Source: Crocinitomicaceae bacterium (GTDB taxonomy: Bacteria > Bacteroidota > Bacteroidia > Flavobacteriales_D > Crocinitomicaceae). From it: a stretch of DNA of 11,029 bases. The position numbers were made by a program, and so were the translations under genes. The notes under the pieces were generated by a model. It saw only the letters and a list, made by a program, of their open reading frames with translations. It was not told where the DNA came from and searched no databases. Below are positions 7,083-11,029 of this stretch, piece after piece. The stretch lies in the NCBI GenBank assembly GCA_011522905.1, contig WTIB01000015.1:1-11029 (forward strand), written 5' to 3'. Position 1 is the stretch's first letter; each line of letters opens with the position of its first letter.

Positions 7083-8008
7083 TTTACCAATAGGTTCATG
7101 TCAAAGTTTGCCAATTTAACAAATTGGTTTACTCGATTTGAGATTTCTTCTTTATCCAATTCCAGTAATCTTTGTGTGCCAAATTTCTCAACACAAAAAG
7201 AGGCCATCGCCGAACCATAAATCACGGCTCTTTTAAGGTTTTCAAAGGATAAATCATGAGTTGAGGCAATGTAACCCATAAATCCACCTGCAAAAGTATC
7301 TCCAGCGCCAGTTGGATCAAACACTTCCTCAAGTGGTAGAGCTGGAGCATAAAACACATCATCATTCACAAACAACAAAGCACCATGCTCTCCTTTTTTA
7401 ATAATCAATATTTTAGGCCCCATATCTCGAATAATTTGAGCAGCTTTAATCAAAGAATACTCACCGCTTAATTGTCTTGCCTCTTCATCATTGATAATTA
7501 ACAAATCAACCATAGATATGGTTTTAGTGAGGTCATTCATTGCAATATCCATCCAAAAATTCATGGTGTCCATTGCAATCAGTTTAGGTCTATTTTTAAG
7601 CCTTTCTATAACTGTACTTTGCACAAGCGGGCTAAGATTTCCAAGCATTACATAGTCAGAATCTTGATAGTCATTAGGAACAACTGGATCAAAGTTTTCA
7701 AGTACATTTAATTCAGTAATTAATGTATCTCTGCTATTCATATCATTGTGATACTTGCCTGACCAAAAAAATGTTTTTTCCCCTTCTTTTACCTGAAGCC
7801 CCAAAGTATTAATCCCTCTTGAATTGAGATCCTTAATTGTGTCTTTTGGGAAATCATCTCCAACCACTGAAATAATATTTTGACGATCCACAAAATATGA
7901 TGATGCCAACGAAATAAAGGTACCCGCTCCTCCTACAATCTTATCTGTCTTTCCATATGGGGTTTCAATAGCATCAAAAGCGACGCTTCCAACTGTCAGT
8001 AAACTCAT
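7079..8008 (-). CDS. PfkB/ribokinase-family sugar or nucleoside kinase
   Basis: A 309-residue cytoplasmic kinase that transfers phosphate from ATP to a sugar or nucleoside hydroxyl. D12 (substrate-contact Asp after the first strand), G26-G-A-G-T-F (26-31), N173-D-E-E176 (the N-x-x-E motif for Mg and phosphate), K205-G-x-x-G (nucleotide loop) and the PfkB signature D231-P-T-G-A-G-D237 are all present, with D237 as catalytic base and GAGD forming the anion hole. Length is normal for the family. The substrate cannot be told from sequence alone: ribokinase-, adenosine kinase- and aminoimidazole riboside kinase-like members share these motifs. It is the first gene of the leftward operon. The start ATG is well placed about 18 bases from a -7 promoter match and directly before the family's first strand (LLTVGSVAFDAI). 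Confidence 0.9.
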   Translation of the reverse strand: MSLLTVGSVAFDAIETPYGKTDKIVGGAGTFISLASSYFVDRQNIISVVGDDFPKDTIKDLNSRGINTLGLQVKEGEKTFFWSGKYHNDMNSRDTLITELNVLENFDPVVPNDYQDSDYVMLGNLSPLVQSTVIERLKNRPKLIAMDTMNFWMDIAMNDLTKTISMVDLLIINDEEARQLSGEYSLIKAAQIIRDMGPKILIIKKGEHGALLFVNDDVFYAPALPLEEVFDPTGAGDTFAGGFMGYIASTHDLSFENLKRAVIYGSAMASFCVEKFGTQRLLELDKEEISNRVNQFVKLANFDMNLLVK

Positions 8009-8025
8009 TTTTTAATTTTAAGCGA

Positions 8026-8033
8026 CAAAGATA
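8026..8033 (-). promoter_or_regulatory. Candidate -7 element for the PfkB-to-GT9 operon
   Basis: Read on the minus strand this is TATCTTTG, a full match to the Bacteroidota -7 consensus TAnnTTTG. It lies 17 bases before the PfkB ATG, predicting a short 5' leader of about 10-14 bases, which is plausible. I see no TTG at the expected -33 spacing. The upstream edge touches the direct repeat at 8032-8061, so a regulator bound there could act on this promoter. Confidence 0.5.
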
Positions 8034-8061
8034 CGTAAATTGAAACTTAGTTCACGTAATA
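8032..8061. promoter_or_regulatory. Direct repeat pair (ACGTAA, 21-bp period), possible LytTR operator
   Basis: TACGTAAAT (8032-8040) and CACGTAATA (8053-8061) share ACGTAA in direct orientation, start to start 21 bp apart, leaving a 12-bp spacer. LytTR-domain regulators bind paired 9-bp direct repeats with a 12-13 bp spacer, consensus [TA][AC][CA]GTTN[AG][TG]. The left copy fits 7 of the 8 specified positions; the right copy only 4. It sits between divergent operons, one of which encodes a LytTR regulator. Function is inferred. Confidence 0.35.
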
Positions 8062-8102
8062 CCAAATCGGGTTTGTTCATTAATTAGACAACTCATCTAA
8101 AG

Positions 8103-8110
8103 CAATTTTG
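8103..8110 (+). promoter_or_regulatory. Weak -7-like element before the TPR histidine kinase gene
   Basis: CAATTTTG matches TAnnTTTG with one mismatch (C for the first T) and ends 13 bases before the ATG at 8124. The nearest TTTG upstream is at 8072-8075, a spacer of 27 bases, longer than usual. It is the best candidate in the interval but is poorly supported. The bases just before the ATG are A-rich (TTTTAAAGAA), as is common where Bacteroidota genes lack a Shine-Dalgarno sequence. Confidence 0.25.
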
Positions 8111-8123
8111 TAATTTTAAAGAA

Positions 8124-10256
8124 ATGAATAAAATTATCCTCCTTTTTATCGTTTTTTTGTGTTGTACTCCTATTACTAAAAGTCAACAAGGCAATTCATC
8201 CAGTACACTTATCAAAATTTTTAATCAAAATTCAAAAAAATCACTTGTTGCTAACGATGGCTTGATTACTGATTTAAGAGCGAAAATCAACAGCAAAGAG
8301 TCTACTTTGTCAGAGAAATCTACAATTACAGATTTAATGCTTCAACACTTCATTGAAAAAGGTGAGTTTCTAGAATTTAAAAAATTATACCACCAACACG
8401 CTATTCTATTTAAGAACGATCCTTTGAAATTATATTATTGGAATAGCATTTATTACAATTATATAGGGGAATATTCAAAAAGCTTAAGCGCATCCAGACA
8501 ACACCTTAGAGAATCTCAAAAAAGCAGAATTAATGACGAGATTTCAAAATCATACAGAATACTTGCAAAGTCACATATGTACTTAAACAGCAAAGATTCT
8601 TCGTTATATTACTCCAACTTATCCTTAAATTTTGCGAGGCGATCCAATTCTGAAAATGCTATATTAAATACATTTAAAGTACAAGCGGAGGTTTACAATC
8701 ATTTTGGCATGATTGGTCAAAGCACTTCAGTACTGATAAAATTCATAGATAAAGCGGAAGCCAACAGAGACCAGAAAAATATTTGTTGGGGGACCATTCA
8801 AATCGCTGAAAAATCTTTTCAAATTCGATACTACAATGAAGCGAAAACCTATTACAGAAAAGCATTAAGTGTAGCTGAAAAGAATAATGCAATCTTTTTC
8901 AAGTCACAGATTTACAGAGGCTTAGCAGAAGTTTCACTAGCTCTTCAAGAAGAAGAAGAGGCCGTAAGGAATTTAGACAAGTGTATCCCTCTCATTAAAG
9001 AATGGGAAGAAAGCACAAATCTCCCGTTAACAATTTTGACCAAGGCTAAAATACTGATGTTTCAGGAGGAATATGACCAGGCCAACAATGAATTGGCTTC
9101 AGCGAGAAGTCAATTCCAACTTCTTGGTGACAAAAGAGGGATTGCCAAAACGCTACACTTAATTGGACAACTCTTCTTTGAACAGAATGAAATGAAACTT
9201 TCTGAAAGTTATTTCAAAAAATCTTTAGCTCTATTACAAACATTTGAATTCGATCCCTTTCGGATAGAAAATCACAGATTTCTTGCAGAGATATATTCAA
9301 ACCAGAAAGATTATACGCGTGCCTATTTCAATTTGGAAGAATACCAGAAATACACAAACATTAATTCTTCAATCTCAAGTACAAAAGCTATTAATGAACT
9401 GACTCAAATGTATTCAAGAGAGTTGAGAGAATATCGTATTAAGGAGCAAGAGCAGGTGATTACAAATCAAAAAAAAGAAAAAGAGTTATTGGCCTTAAAG
9501 AGTGAAAAACAATTTTCGACCATAATATTGATTGTGATTATTCTGATATCCATTATAATTATTGTAATCTTCTATTTTAGACAGCTAAAAATCAAACAGC
9601 AGACTCAGGAAATTGAAATGTCCCAGACATTATTAAGAACTCAAATGAATCCTCATTTCATTTTCAATGCCATGTCTGTTATTCAGAGTTACATCTATGA
9701 AAATGACCCAACCAAATCATCAAAGTTCCTCGTAAGTTTTTCGAAATTGATAAGATTGATTCTGGAAAACTCACCCAAAGAATTTATTACCATTGAAACT
9801 GAAATTGATATTCTTGATAAATACTTAAAAACGCAAAAATTAAGATTTGAAAATCGCTTTGATTTTAAAATAACTGCGCCTGAGGAATTGATTTTCAAAA
9901 AAGTATTAATCCCTCCTATGATTACCCAACCATTCGTCGAAAACTCAATTGAACATGGGCAGCTAAACATTGTTGAAAATGGACATATTCATATCGAATT
10001 TAAACAAGTGGATAACATGTTATTTGTTAAAATTGAAGACAATGGGATTGGTCGAAAAGAATCGGAAAAGAAGAAAATGAAAAAAAACCACAAAAGTATG
10101 GCCCTCAATATCACAAAGGAAAGAGTCAATATTCTGAATAAAAAGTACAAGTCAAAAGCAACGGTTGAAATAGGGGATCTTAAAGAAGAGAAATATAGTG
10201 GCACATTGGTTGAATTATATCTGCCATTACTGAATGAAAATATTAAATTTGATTGA
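8124..10256 (+). CDS. TPR-domain sensor histidine kinase (LytS/YpdA-like, His_kinase family)
   Basis: A 710-residue membrane sensor. A signal peptide (1-20, probable cut after TKS) exports the N-terminal half. From about 100 to 412 it holds roughly eight helical hairpins at about 40-residue spacing (starting near 104, 142, 182, 221, 262, 301, 340, 381), typical of the TPR superfamily. A coiled coil (about 425-463) leads to one membrane helix (465-485). The cytoplasmic kinase has the LytS-type phospho-acceptor H511 in QMNPHFIFNAM, the N box FVENSIEHG (604-612) and the G1 box DNGIG (639-643). The TPR region is thus predicted to face the periplasm and sense a peptide, protein or envelope state. 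It probably phosphorylates the LytTR regulator encoded next, whose ATG is 2 bases after this stop. Confidence 0.93.
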   Translation: MNKIILLFIVFLCCTPITKSQQGNSSSTLIKIFNQNSKKSLVANDGLITDLRAKINSKESTLSEKSTITDLMLQHFIEKGEFLEFKKLYHQHAILFKNDPLKLYYWNSIYYNYIGEYSKSLSASRQHLRESQKSRINDEISKSYRILAKSHMYLNSKDSSLYYSNLSLNFARRSNSENAILNTFKVQAEVYNHFGMIGQSTSVLIKFIDKAEANRDQKNICWGTIQIAEKSFQIRYYNEAKTYYRKALSVAEKNNAIFFKSQIYRGLAEVSLALQEEEEAVRNLDKCIPLIKEWEESTNLPLTILTKAKILMFQEEYDQANNELASARSQFQLLGDKRGIAKTLHLIGQLFFEQNEMKLSESYFKKSLALLQTFEFDPFRIENHRFLAEIYSNQKDYTRAYFNLEEYQKYTNINSSISSTKAINELTQMYSRELREYRIKEQEQVITNQKKEKELLALKSEKQFSTIILIVIILISIIIIVIFYFRQLKIKQQTQEIEMSQTLLRTQMNPHFIFNAMSVIQSYIYENDPTKSSKFLVSFSKLIRLILENSPKEFITIETEIDILDKYLKTQKLRFENRFDFKITAPEELIFKKVLIPPMITQPFVENSIEHGQLNIVENGHIHIEFKQVDNMLFVKIEDNGIGRKESEKKKMKKNHKSMALNITKERVNILNKKYKSKATVEIGDLKEEKYSGTLVELYLPLLNENIKFD

Positions 10257-10258
10257 GT

Positions 10259-11002
10259 ATGAAAAAAGTATTGATTATTGATGATGAAAATAAAACGAAA
10301 GATTTTATTAAAAAATTACTCATTTCTTTTGGTCATGATTTTGAAATATATACTGATGGTTCAAACGTTGAAACAGGTATTGAGGCCATTAATAGGATAA
10401 AACCTGACCTTGTCTTTTTGGACATTCAAATGCCTGATGGAAATGGTTTTGATGTTTTAAAAGGAGTAAAAAACAAAGACTTTGAAATCATCTTCATTAC
10501 AGCTTACCAAGAATACGCCATTCAAGCCATAAAATTTAGTGCGTTGGCTTATATTCTGAAACCTATTGATGTGGAAGAATTAGAACAGGCTGTCGATAAA
10601 GCATTAGAAACATTAGAGAAAAAAGATAACGATGTTCAATTCAACGCATTAGAAAATAATGCGAATAGAAATAAAAAGAAAAAACTTGTCCTTAAAACCC
10701 AGGAGAGTGTATACGTTCTAGAACTTAAAGACATTGTTCGTTGTGAAGCTGATAAAAATTACACTTCTTTTTTCTTGAATTCAGGAAAAAGAATCTTGGT
10801 TTCAAAAACATTAAAAGAATATGATTTGCTTTTATCTGGTCATTCATTTTTTCGTGTACAACAATCTCATCTTGTGAATCTTGACTTCATTGACAGATAT
10901 GATAAAATTGATGGAGGGGCAGTAATAATGAAAGATGGTAGTTCCGTACCTTTATCACCAGCTAAAAAAGAACAATTTTTTCATATTATAGAAAATCTAT
11001 AA
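10259..11002 (+). CDS. LytTR-family response regulator
   Basis: A 247-residue DNA-binding response regulator. Residues 1-120 are a receiver with acidic pair D8-D9, phospho-acceptor D55 (FLDIQMPDGNG), T81 and K101-P102, all intact. After a Lys/Asn-rich linker (about 121-142), residues about 143-245 form a LytTR domain, recognisable by VYVLELKDIVRCEADKNYT, SKTLKEY and FFRVQQSHLVNLDFI. LytTR domains bind paired short direct repeats. The partner kinase is encoded directly upstream and is of the LytS class normally paired with LytTR regulators. The ATG at 10259 is 2 bases after the kinase TGA; an alternative TTG at 10253 would overlap it by 4 bases and add two residues. The repeat pair at 8032-8061 is a candidate target. 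Confidence 0.94.
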   Translation: MKKVLIIDDENKTKDFIKKLLISFGHDFEIYTDGSNVETGIEAINRIKPDLVFLDIQMPDGNGFDVLKGVKNKDFEIIFITAYQEYAIQAIKFSALAYILKPIDVEELEQAVDKALETLEKKDNDVQFNALENNANRNKKKKLVLKTQESVYVLELKDIVRCEADKNYTSFFLNSGKRILVSKTLKEYDLLLSGHSFFRVQQSHLVNLDFIDRYDKIDGGAVIMKDGSSVPLSPAKKEQFFHIIENL

Positions 11003-11029
11003 AGCTTGATTTAGATCTTTAATTAAATC

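Noticed and set aside
8154..8168. Cys-Cys in the TPR kinase signal peptide, considered as a lipoprotein lipobox
   Set aside because: The residues before C13 and C14 (F-L-C) do not fit the lipobox, which needs a small residue just before the Cys; a signal peptidase I cut after S20 is more likely.
9695..10204. Open frames on the minus strand opposite the LytS-like kinase domain
   Set aside because: They are antisense to the catalytic H-box to G-box region and look like shadows.
10679..10685. Slippery-looking heptamer AAAAAAC in the LytTR regulator linker
   Set aside because: In the reading frame it is read AAA AAA C, not A AAA AAC, and the protein is full length without a shift.
11008..11029. 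GATTTA/TAAATC inverted repeat after the LytTR gene, considered as a terminator
   Set aside because: An AT-rich 6-bp stem with no visible T-run, cut by the window end; cannot be judged.

Overview
The window looks like a chromosomal stretch from a member of the Bacteroidota. The evidence is low G+C content, almost no Shine-Dalgarno sequences, matches to the Bacteroidota -7 promoter element (TAnnTTTG), a multi-repeat DUF349 protein of the type common in this phylum, and a TPR-containing LytS-like kinase paired with a LytTR regulator. I cannot place it below phylum with confidence. There is no sign of mobile elements, CRISPR, tRNA or rRNA. Coding density is very high, with one real intergenic region (about 8009-8123).

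Region 1 (31-2400, + strand) is a tight three-gene operon: a hotdog-fold acyl-CoA thioesterase, a small Mpo1-like (DUF962) membrane protein, and an exported alpha/beta-hydrolase esterase. All three plausibly act on acyl chains or esters, so the unit may serve fatty-acid or lipid turnover.

Region 2 (2401-8008, - strand) is a five-gene operon read right to left: PfkB-family kinase, DUF349 coiled-coil protein, a four-helix membrane protein of unknown family, a receiver-PAS-histidine kinase with no output domain, and a GT9 (heptosyltransferase-like) glycosyltransferase. Junctions are a 4-bp overlap, an 8-bp overlap and two 2-bp gaps, so the five products are probably co-translated. The last gene ends base-to-base against region 1, with no intergenic space.

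Region 3 (8124-11002, + strand) diverges from region 2. It encodes a two-component pair: a periplasmic-TPR, single-span LytS/YpdA-like histidine kinase and a LytTR response regulator. The divergent intergenic region holds a -7 element for the PfkB operon and a pair of ACGTAA repeats 21 bp apart, the geometry expected of a LytTR binding site. This suggests the pair may control itself and/or the neighbouring operon.

The less familiar parts are the PfkB-DUF349-membrane protein-kinase-GT9 operon, the unidentified 220-residue membrane protein inside it, and the thioesterase-Mpo1-esterase unit. Nothing seen is clearly a new defence or mobile system.
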